NCBI RefSeq assembly: GCF_024505145.1
Contig: NZ_JANIAA010000007.1
Location: 62,001 to 126,000 of the forward strand
Length of the DNA stretch: 64,000 nucleotides
Direction of reading: 5' to 3'
Origin: Streptomyces rugosispiralis
GTDB lineage: Bacteria > Actinomycetota > Actinomycetes > Streptomycetales > Streptomycetaceae
The first letter of the stretch is position 1. Each line of letters opens with the position of its first letter. A program made the position numbers and the translations under genes. Positions 44,485 to 54,165 of the stretch are shown here, in pieces. The notes below the pieces were generated by a model, which was given only the letters and a program-made list of their open reading frames with translations, had not been told where the DNA came from and did not search any database.

Positions 44485-46677
44485 CTTGTCCAGCAGGGCG
44501 TCCAGCGCGGTGCGCAGCTGCGGGTATCCGGCCAGCTCCGGGTCGGCGGCGACGATCGCGGCCGCCTCCTCCCGGGCCGCCGCGATGACCTCCTCGTCGT
44601 CGATGACGGCGAGCACCCGCAGCGAGGAGCGGACCCCGGACTGGGCCTGGCCGAGCACATCGCCCTCCCGGCGCTGCTCCAGGTCGATCCGGGACAGCTC
44701 GAAGCCGTCGAGCGTGGCCGCGACCGCGCCCAGCCGGGCGCGGGCGGGGCTGCCCTCGGGCATCTCGGTCACCAGCAGACACAGCCCGGCGGCGGAGCCC
44801 CGGCCGACGCGGCCGCGCAGCTGGTGCAGCTGGGAGACGCCGAACCGGTCGGCGTCCATGATCACCATGGCGGTGGCGTTGGGGACGTTCACACCGACCT
44901 CGATGACGGTCGTGGCGACCAGGACGTCCACCTCGCCCGCGGCGAAGCGGCGCATCACGTCGTCCTTGGCCTCGGGCTGCATCCGCCCGTGCAGCACTTC
45001 CACCCGCAGACCGCTCAGCGGGCCCTTGACCAGCTGCTCGGCGACGTCGACGACGGCCAGCGGCGGGCGCTTCTCGGCCTCGTCCTCGGGGCTCTTCTCC
45101 TTCGCCGCCCTGGGCTCGTCCTCCTCGTCCCCGATCCGCGGGCAGACCACATAGCCCTGGTGGCCGGCGGCCACCTCCTCGCGCACCCGCTCCCAGGCGC
45201 GGGTCAGGAAGTGCGGCTTGTCCTTGGCCGGCACCACATGGGAGGCGATCGGGGAACGGCCTGAAGGGAGCTGGTCCAGGACGGAGGTCTCCAGGTCGCC
45301 GAAGACGGTCATGGCGACGGTGCGCGGGATCGGGGTGGCCGTCATCACCAGCAGATGCGGGGGCTGCTTGCCCTTGGAGCGCAGGGCGTCGCGCTGCTCG
45401 ACCCCGAAGCGGTGCTGCTCGTCCACGACCACCAGCCCCAGATCGTGGAACTGGACCTTGTCCTCGATCAGGGCATGGGTGCCGATCACGATCCCGGCCT
45501 CGCCGGTGACCAGGTCCAGCAGCGCCTGACGGCGGGCCGCGGCGCCCATGGAACCGGTGAGCAGCACCACCTTGGTGCCCTGCTCCGCGCCCCCGAGCAT
45601 TCCCCCCTCGGCCAGCTCGCCCATCATCTCGGTGATCGACCGGTGGTGCTGCTGGGCGAGCACCTCGGTGGGCGCGAGCATCGCCGCCTGTCCCCCGGCG
45701 TCCACGACGCCGAGCATCGCGCGCAGCGCGACCATGGTCTTGCCCGAGCCGACCTCGCCCTGGAGCAGCCGGTGCATGGGGTGGTCGGTGGCGAGGTCGG
45801 CGAAGATCTCCTCGCTGACCCGGCGCTGGCCCTCGGTGAGGGTGAACGGCAGCCGGGCGTCGAAGGCGGTCAGCAGCCCGTCCGGGGCGGGCTTGCGGGG
45901 CACCGCGGGCAGTTGGGCGTCGGCCTGCCGCCGCCGGGCCAGCGCCACCTGCAGCACGAACGCCTCGTCCCATTTCAGCCGGTCCCGGGCCGTCGCGATA
46001 TCGGCCTTGGTGCCCGGCCGGTGGATCTTGCGCAGCGCCTCGGGGAGCGTGGTCAGCCCCCGGCCCTCGCGCAGGCTCTCGGGCAGCGGGTCGATCAGCC
46101 CGGCCAGCGCGGACTCCTCATGGCCGGCCGGGCCGAGCACCGTGTCGACGGCCTGCTGGATCTGCCAGGACTCCATCTGCTTGCACGCCGGGTACAACGG
46201 CAGCAGCTGATTGGCGAACGCCTCCACGGCCTCCGCGCCGCTCCCCGCGCCCAGCGTCTTGAACTCCGGGTGGGCCAGCTGCCGCTTGCGGTTGAAGACC
46301 GAGACCTTCCCGGCGAACATCGCGCGGGTGCCGGGCTGGAGCTCCGTACGCGGCTTGTGGACGCCCTTGCCGAAGAAGACCAGCTGGAGACGGCCGCTGC
46401 CGTCGGTGATGGTGACCTCCAGCCGCCGGCCCCGGCCGCCGTTGAACGTGTGCACCCGGGCGTCGGCGACCTGCGCCACCACGGTCACATGCTCGTCCAG
46501 GGGCAGGTCGGACAGCCGGGTCAGCTCACCGCGCTCCGCGTACCGCCGCGGGTAGTGGTGCAGCAGGTCGCCGACGGTATGCAGGTCGAGATGGTCGGCC
46601 ATCACCTTCGCGGTGTTGCCGCCCAGGACCTTCTTCAGGGGTTCATCCAGCACGGGCACCCGTCCATTGCACACCAC
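44455..46677 (-). CDS. recG: ATP-dependent DNA helicase RecG
   Basis: RecG, about 740 residues, a branch-migration helicase that remodels stalled forks. The N-terminal wedge/OB part includes VGDLLHHYPRRYAERGELT. Helicase motifs are LLQGEVGSGKTMVALRAML (Walker A), VVDEQHRFGVEQRD (DExH), LVMTATPIPRT, VEVLHGRMQPEAKD and QLRGRVGRGSAAGLCLLV. GTG 46677 is the first start; GTG 46659 (VPVLDEPLKK) is an alternative. It ends EFLDKG; its end is duplicated downstream. Confidence 0.96.
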   Translation of the reverse strand: MVCNGRVPVLDEPLKKVLGGNTAKVMADHLDLHTVGDLLHHYPRRYAERGELTRLSDLPLDEHVTVVAQVADARVHTFNGGRGRRLEVTITDGSGRLQLVFFGKGVHKPRTELQPGTRAMFAGKVSVFNRKRQLAHPEFKTLGAGSGAEAVEAFANQLLPLYPACKQMESWQIQQAVDTVLGPAGHEESALAGLIDPLPESLREGRGLTTLPEALRKIHRPGTKADIATARDRLKWDEAFVLQVALARRRQADAQLPAVPRKPAPDGLLTAFDARLPFTLTEGQRRVSEEIFADLATDHPMHRLLQGEVGSGKTMVALRAMLGVVDAGGQAAMLAPTEVLAQQHHRSITEMMGELAEGGMLGGAEQGTKVVLLTGSMGAAARRQALLDLVTGEAGIVIGTHALIEDKVQFHDLGLVVVDEQHRFGVEQRDALRSKGKQPPHLLVMTATPIPRTVAMTVFGDLETSVLDQLPSGRSPIASHVVPAKDKPHFLTRAWERVREEVAAGHQGYVVCPRIGDEEDEPRAAKEKSPEDEAEKRPPLAVVDVAEQLVKGPLSGLRVEVLHGRMQPEAKDDVMRRFAAGEVDVLVATTVIEVGVNVPNATAMVIMDADRFGVSQLHQLRGRVGRGSAAGLCLLVTEMPEGSPARARLGAVAATLDGFELSRIDLEQRREGDVLGQAQSGVRSSLRVLAVIDDEEVIAAAREEAAAIVAADPELAGYPQLRTALDALLDKERAEFLDKG

Positions 46678-46744
46678 GGGGGTGACAATCGGGGATGACG
46701 AGCGGGGTGATTCCGGGGGGTGGTCCAGGGATCAGCCGCCGGGC

Positions 46745-48568
46745 TCATTCGATGCCTATGATCAGCGGCGCGGTGGGCTGACCGCCGTGGTAGACGACCG
46801 TGTCGACGGCGAAGTGCCCCTCCCGCACATGGCGCTCCAGCCGTTCGGCGACCTCGTCCGGAAGGCCCGCGCCGAGCACCAGCGTGACCATCTCGCCGCC
46901 CGACGCCAGCATCCGGTCCAGCACCGTCTCGGCGGTCCCGGCCAGCTCCGAGCCGATCACCGCCACATCGCCGTCGATCATGCCCAGGACGTCCCCGGCC
47001 TGGCACACCCCGGCCATGGTCCAGGACTGGCGCTCGGCGACGGCCAGTTCCGCGTAGCGGGTGGCGCCCGCGGCCGAGGTCATGGCGACCACGTCCTCGT
47101 CGAAGCTGCGGCCGGGTTCGTGGACGGCGAGCGCGGCGATGCCCTGGACGGCGGAGCGGGTGGGGATCACCGCGACCCGTACGCCCTCGGCGCGGGCCTG
47201 GGCCGCGGCCGCGGCCGCCGTGTGGTGCAGCTCGGTGCCGTTCGGCAGCAGCACGACCTCCCGGGCGTGGGCCCGGCGGACCGCGTCCACCAGCTCACCG
47301 CTGGCGGGCGGCTCCCCGGGGCGGGTGGCGACCGCGGTCGCGCCCGCCTCGGCGCACAGCGCGGCCAGCCCGTCGCCGGGGACGACGGCGACCACGGCAC
47401 GGGGCGCGGGCTCGCCGCGCGGACCGCCCGTGGGGCCCTGGGCGCCGGACTGATCCGGCAGGACGATGGCCGGGCTCGGGCGGTCCGGACCGCCCGAGCC
47501 CGCCTTACGGACGGCGGCGCCACCGAAGTGTGTGATCCGGATGCGGTACGGGCGCCCGGCCTGGATGCCCGCCTCCACGGCCGCTCCCGCGTCGTCCACA
47601 TGGACATGGACGTTCCACAGGCCGTCGCCGCCGACGACCACCAGGGAGTCGCCGAGGGCGTCCAGCCGCTCCCTCAGAGCGGTCACGGCCGTGTCGTCGG
47701 CCTCCAGGAGGTAGATCACCTCGAAGGCGGACCCGCCGTCCGGAGCGCCGTCGGTGGAGCAGCCCGCCAGGTCCTGCCCGCCCGTCCCGGCGGGCGCCAG
47801 GGCGTCACGGCCGGGGCGGGTAGGCGCGAGCGCCGCGGGGGCCTCGCCCGTCAGGGCCTGGGCGAGCCCGCCCAGGACCGTCACCAGGCCGTAGCCACCC
47901 GCGTCGACCACCCCCGCGCGGGCGAGGACGTCGAGCTGGCCGGGGGTGGCCTGGAGTGCCGTACGGGCGCCCTCGTACGCGGCGCGGGCCACCGTGGCGG
48001 TGTCGCCGGTGGCGCGCTCCGCGCTCTCCGCGGCGGCCACGGCGACCGTAAGGACGGTGCCTTCGACGGGGTGCGCGACGGCCAGGTAGGCGAGGTCGAC
48101 CGCGCGCCGCAGCGCCCGCCGCAGCCCGTCCGCCTCGTCCGCGCCCGGGGACTCTCCTGCCACCGGAACCTCTCGTGCCGCCGGGCCCTCTCCCGTACCC
48201 AGGGCTTCGCCCCCGTCCAAGCCCCCGTCCGGCGTGCCGTCGGCCAGGACGTCCGCCATACCGCGCAGCAGCTGCGCCAGGATCGTGCCGGAGTTGCCCC
48301 GCGCGCCGATCAGCGCGCCATGGGCCATGGCGCGCACCACGTCGGCGAGGCCGGGGCGGGACGCGGCGGCCGAGGTCGCGTGGCCGTCGAAGGCGGCGTC
48401 GACGGCCCGGGCGGCGGACTCGACGGTCAGATACAGATTGGTGCCGGTGTCCCCGTCCGCGACCGGATAGACGTTGATCGCGTCGATGTCCGCACGGGCC
48501 CGGCCCAGCGCGTCGAGGGCGAGCCCGCACCAGGTCCGTACCGCATCGGCGTCGAGCGTGTGCGGCAC
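46745..48568 (-). CDS. FakA/DhaL-DegV-associated DAK-domain kinase
   Basis: A 607-residue protein of the FakA (YloV) type. The N-terminal DhaL-like ATP-binding domain has DIDAINVYPVADGDTGTNLY and IGARGNSGTILAQLLRGMAD. The middle and C-terminal domains match the rest of FakA (YGLVTVLGGLAQAL, PNGTELHHTAAAAAAQA, VAVIPTRSAVQGIAAL, EMVTLVLGAGLPDEVAERLE). In Firmicutes FakA phosphorylates fatty acids bound to FakB; the substrate here is inferred. A Gly/Asp/Pro-rich insert lies at about 109-145. GTG 48568 has GGAGG 8 nt upstream. It is divergent from rpmB. Confidence 0.9.
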   Translation of the reverse strand: MPHTLDADAVRTWCGLALDALGRARADIDAINVYPVADGDTGTNLYLTVESAARAVDAAFDGHATSAAASRPGLADVVRAMAHGALIGARGNSGTILAQLLRGMADVLADGTPDGGLDGGEALGTGEGPAAREVPVAGESPGADEADGLRRALRRAVDLAYLAVAHPVEGTVLTVAVAAAESAERATGDTATVARAAYEGARTALQATPGQLDVLARAGVVDAGGYGLVTVLGGLAQALTGEAPAALAPTRPGRDALAPAGTGGQDLAGCSTDGAPDGGSAFEVIYLLEADDTAVTALRERLDALGDSLVVVGGDGLWNVHVHVDDAGAAVEAGIQAGRPYRIRITHFGGAAVRKAGSGGPDRPSPAIVLPDQSGAQGPTGGPRGEPAPRAVVAVVPGDGLAALCAEAGATAVATRPGEPPASGELVDAVRRAHAREVVLLPNGTELHHTAAAAAAQARAEGVRVAVIPTRSAVQGIAALAVHEPGRSFDEDVVAMTSAAGATRYAELAVAERQSWTMAGVCQAGDVLGMIDGDVAVIGSELAGTAETVLDRMLASGGEMVTLVLGAGLPDEVAERLERHVREGHFAVDTVVYHGGQPTAPLIIGIE

Positions 48569-48664
48569 GAAAGATCCTCCTCGGAGGCTGCTGGGGCGGG
48601 GTGGGCATCGCGTCATCGCAGGGTAGCCGCCGCCCTCGGCGGGTGCCGGGGCAGCCATGATAGT

Positions 48665-48694
48665 TTCGTTGCACGGGAGTGGCCGTTGTATGCT
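48665..48694 (+). promoter_or_regulatory. Possible rpmB promoter
   Basis: TTCGTT (48665-48670), an 18-nt spacer, and TATGCT (48689-48694). The -10 is good and the -35 is weak; an alternative TTGCAC at 48669 is too close to the -10. The rpmB start lies about 140 nt downstream, leaving a long leader. Confidence 0.35.
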
Positions 48695-48831
48695 GCTCCG
48701 GTTGCCCGATGCGAATCGGGCCATTCCCCCAGGCGCCGCCGATCCTCCACGATCCAGGCAACGTCCGGGGCATCCGTTCAGTGTCCTGTCTCCTCGCGGG
48801 AAGCGAGGGCGACCCGTCTTTGGAGTAACCC

Positions 48832-49017
48832 GTGGCTGCCAACTGCGACGTCTGCGGCAAGGGGCCGGGCTTCGGCAACAACATCTCGCACTCGCACCGC
48901 CGCACCCGCCGTCGTTGGAACCCCAACATCCAGACGGTGCGCGCTGTGGTCGGTCGCACCCCGAAGCGGCTCAACGTCTGCACCTCGTGCATCAAGGCCG
49001 GCAAGGTTTCGCGCTAG
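48832..49017 (+). CDS. rpmB: 50S ribosomal protein L28
   Basis: L28, 61 residues, zinc-type. GTG 48832 gives [20 protein letters not shown]; the zinc ligands are CDVC and [23 protein letters not shown] and [11 protein letters not shown] are canonical. It stands alone, divergent from the FakA-like gene and convergent with thiD, with a terminator 49 nt downstream. Confidence 0.97.
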   Translation: MAANCDVCGKGPGFGNNISHSHRRTRRRWNPNIQTVRAVVGRTPKRLNVCTSCIKAGKVSR

Positions 49018-49065
49018 TCGTCTAGTCGCTCGGCCTCCCCGCGCAAGCGGGATCCGGTACGCCCA

Positions 49066-49097
49066 GGCCGGTCCACCTTTGGCGTGGACCGGCCTTT
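49066..49097. terminator. Bidirectional terminator between rpmB and thiD
   Basis: A perfect 11-bp stem, GGCCGGTCCAC and GTGGACCGGCC, with a 7-nt loop, followed by TTT on the plus strand. It lies between convergent genes. Confidence 0.9.
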
Positions 49098-49106
49098 CGC
49101 GTGCTC

Positions 49107-49946
49107 TCAGCCGTTCCGCTCCGACAGCCACCCGTGGTCGACCGGGCCGATGCCCGCGCCCAGGGGGAAGCCCGCCACGATGGCGCCCGTCACGTAGTCC
49201 TTGGCCGCCGTGACGGCCTCGGGGACCTCGTAGCCGCCCGCCAGATACGTGGCGATGGCCGCGGCGAGGGTGCACCCCGTGCCGTGCGTATGGCGGTTTT
49301 CCTGGCGCGGCGCCCGCAGCCAGTGCTCCTCGGTGCCGTCGGTGAGCAGATCCACCGCGTCGCCGGCGGGCAGATGGCCACCCTTGATCAGCGCCCACCG
49401 CGGGCCGTGCCCCAGCACCGCCCCGGCCGCCCGTCGCTGGCCCTCCTCCGACTCCACGCGGACGCCGGTGAGCTGGGCCACCTCGTCCAGGTTGGGCGTG
49501 GCGACGGTCGCGGTCGGCAGCAGCTTCGTACGGACCGCGTCGAGCGCCTCGGCGGCCAGCAGCGGGTCACCGTGCTTGGAGACGCCGACCGGATCGACGA
49601 CCACCGGCGCGGTGAGGTCCGCGAGCAGCGCGGCGACGGTCTCGACCAGTTCGGTGGTCGCCAGCATGCCGGTCTTGACCGCCTGGACGCCGATGTCGTC
49701 GGCCACGCTGCGGAACTGGGCCCGTACGGCCTCGGCGGGCAGCTCCCAGGCGCCCTGGACGCCCAGGGAATTCTGCGCCGTCACCGCGGTGATCACGCTC
49801 ATGCCGTGGGCGCCCAGGGCCAGCATGGTCTTCAGGTCGGCCTGGATGCCCGCACCGCCGCCGGAATCCGATCCGGCGACGGTGAGGACGCGTACGGGCG
49901 CCGAGCCGTCATGGGCTGGGCGGGGGACGCGGGGAGGTGGAGCCAT
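49107..49946 (-). CDS. thiD: Hydroxymethylpyrimidine/phosphomethylpyrimidine kinase ThiD
   Basis: ThiD, 279 residues, phosphorylates HMP twice for thiamine synthesis. Signatures are [46 protein letters not shown] and the catalytic [18 protein letters not shown]. The N-terminal ~15 residues are Pro-rich and nonconserved. Together with the upstream thiL it forms a thiamine pair. Confidence 0.96.
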   Translation of the reverse strand: MAPPPRVPRPAHDGSAPVRVLTVAGSDSGGGAGIQADLKTMLALGAHGMSVITAVTAQNSLGVQGAWELPAEAVRAQFRSVADDIGVQAVKTGMLATTELVETVAALLADLTAPVVVDPVGVSKHGDPLLAAEALDAVRTKLLPTATVATPNLDEVAQLTGVRVESEEGQRRAAGAVLGHGPRWALIKGGHLPAGDAVDLLTDGTEEHWLRAPRQENRHTHGTGCTLAAAIATYLAGGYEVPEAVTAAKDYVTGAIVAGFPLGAGIGPVDHGWLSERNG

Positions 49947-49992
49947 GGCACCGAATCTACTCGGCGCCCACGCCGCCCCCGAACGTCCCCCA

Positions 49993-50061
49993 GGGCGCCC
50001 TTACGGTCGCTCGGCGCCCTTACGGTCACACATCACGTCACTCGGCGCTCTTACCGTCGCC
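49993..50061. repeat. Near-copies of the thiL 3' end
   Basis: GGCGCCCTTACGGTC appears at about 49995 and 50014, and the related GGCGCTCTTACCGTC at about 50044. The last is the thiL gene end including its TGA; the first two lie past the stop, where TGA has become CGA. Confidence 0.75.
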
Positions 50062-51006
50062 GAAGTGGTCCCAGCCACCATGCGCCCAGGGAGCTCCGTC
50101 CACCGTCACCTGGGGCAGCGCCGAGGGGTTGAGCACCTCGCCGATCACCTTCCAGCGGGCCGGCAGCTTGGCGTCGGGCGGGAAGGTGGCCACGATCGCG
50201 TGGTCCTCTCCCCCGCTGAGCACCCACTGCAGCGGATCGACGCCCACCGCCTGCCCGATGTCCGACATCTGCGTGGGGACGTCGATGTCCGCCGAGCGCA
50301 GATCGATGCGGACCTTGCTGGCCTCCGCGATATGCCCGAGGTCGGCCACCAGCCCGTCGCTCACATCGGTCATCGCGGTCGCCCCCAGCCCCGCGGCGGC
50401 GGGACCGGCGTGGTACGGCGGCTCCGGCCGCCGGTGCGCCTCGACGAACGCCCGCGGCGAGCGGAAGCCCCGCGAGAGCACCGCGTGCCCGGCCGCCGAC
50501 CAGCCCAGCCACCCGGTGACGGCGACGACGTCGCCGGGCTGGGCACCGGATCGGGTGACCGGCTCATGGTTGCGCAGATCGCCCAGTGCGGTGATGGCGA
50601 CGGTGATGGTGTCCCCGCGCACGACATCACCGCCCACCACGGCCGCGCCCGCGACCTGGCATTCGTCGCGGATGCCGTCCATCAGCTCGGCCGGCCAGGT
50701 CACCGGCAGATCGGCGGGGACCACCAGGCCGAGCAGCAGCGCGGTCGGCACGGCGCCCATGGCCGCGATGTCGGCCAGGTTCTGGGCCGCGGCCTTACGG
50801 CCGACGTCATAGGCGGTGGACCAGTCCCGGCGGAAGTGCCTGCCCTCCAGCAGGACGTCCGTACTGGCCACGACCCTCCGGTCGGGCGCGGCCACGACCG
50901 CCGCATCGTCACCGGGCCCCAACCTCACCGCCGGGGTGGTGGTGAGCCGGGAGGTGAGCTCTCTGATGAGCCCGAACTCCCCCAACTCGCCCACGGTGCC
51001 CTTCAT
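50038..51006 (-). CDS. thiL: Thiamine-monophosphate kinase ThiL
   Basis: ThiL, 322 residues, makes thiamine diphosphate. It starts MKGTVGELGEFGLIRELTSR at ATG 51006, with LGPGDDAAVVAAPDRRVVAS, HFRRDWSTAYDVGRKAAAQN (metal and ATP contacts), VVGGDVVRGDTI and SGGEDHAIVATFP. It is divergent from the Lrp-like gene and followed by thiD. Confidence 0.96.
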   Translation of the reverse strand: MKGTVGELGEFGLIRELTSRLTTTPAVRLGPGDDAAVVAAPDRRVVASTDVLLEGRHFRRDWSTAYDVGRKAAAQNLADIAAMGAVPTALLLGLVVPADLPVTWPAELMDGIRDECQVAGAAVVGGDVVRGDTITVAITALGDLRNHEPVTRSGAQPGDVVAVTGWLGWSAAGHAVLSRGFRSPRAFVEAHRRPEPPYHAGPAAAGLGATAMTDVSDGLVADLGHIAEASKVRIDLRSADIDVPTQMSDIGQAVGVDPLQWVLSGGEDHAIVATFPPDAKLPARWKVIGEVLNPSALPQVTVDGAPWAHGGWDHFGDGKSAE

Positions 51007-51142
51007 CCCATCGCCCCTTCGTGCTCGTGACCGCTTTCCGCCGCGCCGCGCTCCCCGCGCGGGTCTCCCCGCGCCGCATGGCGACGCGGTACCGTGGCGT
51101 CCCTTCTTTCCACATGATCCTCGTAGCCGCCCTGGAGGTTCC

Positions 51143-51376
51143 GTGGTACAGGCGTACATCCTGATCCAGACCGAGGTCGGCAGGGCCTCGACCGTGGCCG
51201 ACGTCATCGCCAAGCTCCCCGGGGTGATACAGGCGGAGGACGTGACGGGCCCCTACGACGTGATCGTGCGGGCCCAGGCCGACACGGTCGATGAGCTCGG
51301 CCGCATGGTGGTCGCGAAAGTCCAGCAAGTGGAGGGGATCACCCGTACCCTGACCTGCCCGGTCGTCCATCTCTAG
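51143..51376 (+). CDS. Lrp/AsnC ligand-binding-domain-only protein
   Basis: A 77-residue protein containing only the RAM (ligand-binding) domain of Lrp/AsnC regulators, without the DNA-binding part. GTG 51143 has GGAGG 5 nt upstream and gives MVQAYILIQTEVGRASTVAD. The domain is complete (VTGPYDVIVRAQADTVDELG). Stand-alone members can sense amino acids or bind full-length Lrp proteins; the partner is unknown. It is followed by the DUF3515 gene after 20 nt. Confidence 0.93.
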   Translation: MVQAYILIQTEVGRASTVADVIAKLPGVIQAEDVTGPYDVIVRAQADTVDELGRMVVAKVQQVEGITRTLTCPVVHL

Positions 51377-51396
51377 CTCCCCCGTATGATCGGCCG

Positions 51397-51894
51397 GTGA
51401 ATTCCGCACACCGTAGTCTCGCCCGACGGCTCGTCCCGCTGTCCGCCACGGTGGCCCTGGTCCTGGTGTCGGCAGCGGGTTGCTCCTTCACCGGGGATTC
51501 CGACGACACCAAGGCGCCCGCGGTTCCCACGCCGGCCCCACAGGCGGCCGCGATATGCCGGGCGCTGCACAAGGAACTGCCCGATGCCGTGAACGGGCTG
51601 AAGCGGGGCACCGCCGAGCCCGCCTCGGACTACACAGCCGTGTGGGGAGACCCCGCCGTGCAGCTGCGCTGCGGGGTCCCCCGGCCGGAGGCGATGGGCT
51701 CCAAGACCACGTCGGCCGAGGTGAACGGCGTCGACTGGCTCCCGGAGAAGCGACCGGACGGCTACCGCTTCACCACCGTACTGCGCCGGGCCTATGTCGA
51801 GGTGACCGTGCCCAAGAAGTACTCCCCCGAGATCAACCCCCTGCTCGACCTCGCCCGCGCCGTCAAGAAGACGGTCCCGAAGGGCGTGGCCTAG
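51397..51894 (+). CDS. DUF3515 lipoprotein
   Basis: A 165-residue DUF3515 protein. The N terminus is a lipoprotein signal peptide ending in VSAAGC (lipobox cysteine at about residue 29). The domain contains CRALHKELPDAVNGLKRG and WGDPAVQLRCGVPRPEAM, with two further cysteines likely to form a disulphide, and VEVTVPKKYSPEINPLLDLA. Function unknown. GTG 51397 is the start. It is convergent with ddl. Confidence 0.9.
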   Translation: MNSAHRSLARRLVPLSATVALVLVSAAGCSFTGDSDDTKAPAVPTPAPQAAAICRALHKELPDAVNGLKRGTAEPASDYTAVWGDPAVQLRCGVPRPEAMGSKTTSAEVNGVDWLPEKRPDGYRFTTVLRRAYVEVTVPKKYSPEINPLLDLARAVKKTVPKGVA

Positions 51895-51903
51895 CGCGGT
51901 CCC

Positions 51904-51967
51904 GTGCGACCGGCCCGGCCGTGCGACCGGCCCGTCCGGCTGGCGCGGCCGTCCGGCTAGCGCAGCC
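51904..51967. repeat. 17-bp tandem repeat at the ddl 3' end
   Basis: Period-17 units run from 51904 (GTGCGACCGGCCCGGCC), 51921 (GTGCGACCGGCCCGTCC), 51938 (GGCTGGCGCGGCCGTCC) to 51955 (GGCTAGCGCAGCCCCGT). The last holds the ddl stop (TAG on the minus strand). The copy before it has TAG changed to CAG. Confidence 0.85.
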
Positions 51968-53129
51968 CCGTCGAGCGGCGCAGCGCGGCCTCCAGCAGCC
52001 GGTCCACCAGCTCGGGGTAGCTCACACCGCTCTCCTGCCACATGCGCGGGTACATCGAGATCGGGGTGAAGCCGGGCATGGTGTTGATCTCGTTGATCAC
52101 GAACTCACCGCTGTCCAGCAGGAAGAAGTCGGCTCGCACCAGCCCCTCGCAGGACGCCGCCTCGAAGGCGGCCACCGCGAGCTCCTGGACCCGGCGGGTC
52201 TGCTCCTCGGTGAGCGGGGCGGGCACGACGCCGTCCGCCGCGTCGATGTACTTCGCCTCGAAGTCGTAGAAGGCGTGGGAGGAGACGGGCGGGATCTCGG
52301 CGGGCACGCTGGCCCGCGGCCCGTCCGCGTACTCCAGCACCCCGCACTCGATCTCGCGGCCGCGCAGCAGCGCCTCCACGATGACCTTCGGGTCGTGGCG
52401 CCTGGCCTCCTCGATGGCCGCGTCCAGGTCCGCCGGGCCCTCGACCTTGCTGATGCCGAAGGACGAGCCGGCACGCGCGGGCTTCACGAAGAGCGGCCAG
52501 CCGTGCTCCTCGGCGAACTCCACGATCCTCTGACGGGCGGCGGAAGGTTCCTGCTCCCAGGCCCGGGGGCGGATCACCTCGTACGGGCCGACGGGCAGCC
52601 CGAAGGAGACGAACACCCGCTTCATGTACTCCTTGTCCATGCCCACCGCGGAGGCGAGCACCCCGGCGCCCACGTACGGCACCCCGGACAGCTCCAGCAG
52701 CCCCTGGAGGGTGCCGTCCTCGCCGTACGGGCCATGCAGCATGGGGAAGACGACGTCGACGTCGCCCAGCGCCTTGGGCACCGACCCCGGCTCGCTGTAG
52801 ACGACCTCGCGGTTCCCCGGGTCGACCGGGAGGACGACCGAGCCCTCGCTGGACTCGGCGAGCCGTTCGACGCTGGGCAGCTCGCGGTTGGCGATGGCCA
52901 TCCGCTCGGGCTCGTCGGCGGTCAGCGCCCAACGGCCGTCCGTGGTGATGCCGATCGGCAGCACGTCGTACTTCTCGCGGTCGATGGCGCGCAGCACGGC
53001 GCCCGCGGTGACCACCGAGATGGCGTGCTCGGAGCTGCGGCCGCCGAAGACGACGGCGACGCGCGGCTTCCGCCGCTCGCCTCCGGAGGAAGCCGGGACA
53101 GGGCCTGGGGAAGGGGTCTGGCTGCTCAT
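51957..53129 (-). CDS. ddl: D-alanine-D-alanine ligase
   Basis: Ddl, 390 residues, an ATP-grasp enzyme that makes the D-Ala-D-Ala of peptidoglycan. Conserved parts are VAVVFGGRSSEHAISVVTAG, FPMLHGPYGEDGTLQGLLEL, LPVGPYEVIRPR, LFVKPARAGSSFGISKV and VINEINTMPGFTPISMYPRM. The N-terminal ~20 residues are Ser/Pro-rich. It lies 34 nt after gpsA on the same strand. Confidence 0.97.
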   Translation of the reverse strand: MSSQTPSPGPVPASSGGERRKPRVAVVFGGRSSEHAISVVTAGAVLRAIDREKYDVLPIGITTDGRWALTADEPERMAIANRELPSVERLAESSEGSVVLPVDPGNREVVYSEPGSVPKALGDVDVVFPMLHGPYGEDGTLQGLLELSGVPYVGAGVLASAVGMDKEYMKRVFVSFGLPVGPYEVIRPRAWEQEPSAARQRIVEFAEEHGWPLFVKPARAGSSFGISKVEGPADLDAAIEEARRHDPKVIVEALLRGREIECGVLEYADGPRASVPAEIPPVSSHAFYDFEAKYIDAADGVVPAPLTEEQTRRVQELAVAAFEAASCEGLVRADFFLLDSGEFVINEINTMPGFTPISMYPRMWQESGVSYPELVDRLLEAALRRSTGLR

Positions 53130-53163
53130 ATCGCGTTGAGGTTACCTTGCGGTCCGCGCGGCG

Positions 53164-54165
53164 TCAGTGCCGCTCGGCCTTGGCGCTGCGGGACATCAGC
53201 TCTTTGAGTGCGACAAGGGGCTGTTTGCCGTCGTGCACGATCTCGACGACGGTCTCGGTGATGGGCATGTCGACGTCGTGGCGGCGGGCGAGATCCAGCA
53301 CCGACTCGCACGACTTGACACCCTCCGCGGTCTGCTTGGTGACCGCGATGGTCTCCTCCAGCGTCATCCCGCGGCCCAGGTTGGTGCCGAAGGTGTGGTT
53401 GCGGGAGAGCGGGGAGGAGCAGGTGGCGACGAGGTCGCCCATGCCGGCCAGGCCCGCGAAGGTGTGCGCGTCGGCGCCCATCGCCAGGCCCAGCCGGGTC
53501 GTTTCGGCGAGGCCGCGGGTGATGAGCGACGCCTTGGTGTTGTCGCCGAGCCCCATGCCGTCGGCGATGCCCACGGCCAGCGCGATGACGTTCTTCACCG
53601 CGCCGCCCAGCTCGCAGCCGACCACGTCGGTGTTGGTGTACGGGCGGAAGTACGCGGTGTGGCAGGCGGTCTGGAGGCGGCGGGCCACGCTCTCGTCGGA
53701 GCAGGCCACCACGGAGGCGGCGGGCTGCCGGGCGGCGATCTCCTTGGCGAGGTTGGGCCCGGTGAGCACCGCGACGCGCTCCGCGGGCGCCTTGGCGACC
53801 TCCTGGACGACCTCGCTCATCCGCTTGGCGGTGCCGAGTTCGACGCCCTTCATCAGGGAGACCAGCACGGTGTCGGCGGCCAGCAGCGGCGCCCAGTCGG
53901 AGAGGTTGCCGCGCAGCGTCTGGGAGGGCACGGAGAAGACGGTGAACTCCGCGCCGGCCGCGGCCTCGGCCGGGTCGGTGGTGGCCCGCACACCGTCGGG
54001 CAGCCGCACCCCGGGGAAGTAGTCGGGATTGCCGCGGCCGGTGTTGATGGCCTCGACCACACCGGGCCGCCGCCCCCACAACGTCACCTCGCACCCCGCG
54101 TCGGCGAGCACCATCGCGAAGGCGGTGCCCCAGGAGCCGGTGCCGAAGACGGCGCAGCGCGTCAC
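53164..54165 (-). CDS. gpsA: Glycerol-3-phosphate dehydrogenase [NAD(P)+]
   Basis: GpsA, 333 residues, makes sn-glycerol-3-phosphate for phospholipids. The NAD-binding start is VFGTGSWGTAFAMVLADAG. The catalytic lysine regions are LTGPNLAKEIA and VGCELGGAVKNVIALAVGIA, with DLVATCSSPLSRNHTFG later. GTG 54165 overlaps the acyltransferase stop (GTGA). The pair plsC-gpsA is consistent with phospholipid synthesis. Confidence 0.97.
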   Translation of the reverse strand: MTRCAVFGTGSWGTAFAMVLADAGCEVTLWGRRPGVVEAINTGRGNPDYFPGVRLPDGVRATTDPAEAAAGAEFTVFSVPSQTLRGNLSDWAPLLAADTVLVSLMKGVELGTAKRMSEVVQEVAKAPAERVAVLTGPNLAKEIAARQPAASVVACSDESVARRLQTACHTAYFRPYTNTDVVGCELGGAVKNVIALAVGIADGMGLGDNTKASLITRGLAETTRLGLAMGADAHTFAGLAGMGDLVATCSSPLSRNHTFGTNLGRGMTLEETIAVTKQTAEGVKSCESVLDLARRHDVDMPITETVVEIVHDGKQPLVALKELMSRSAKAERH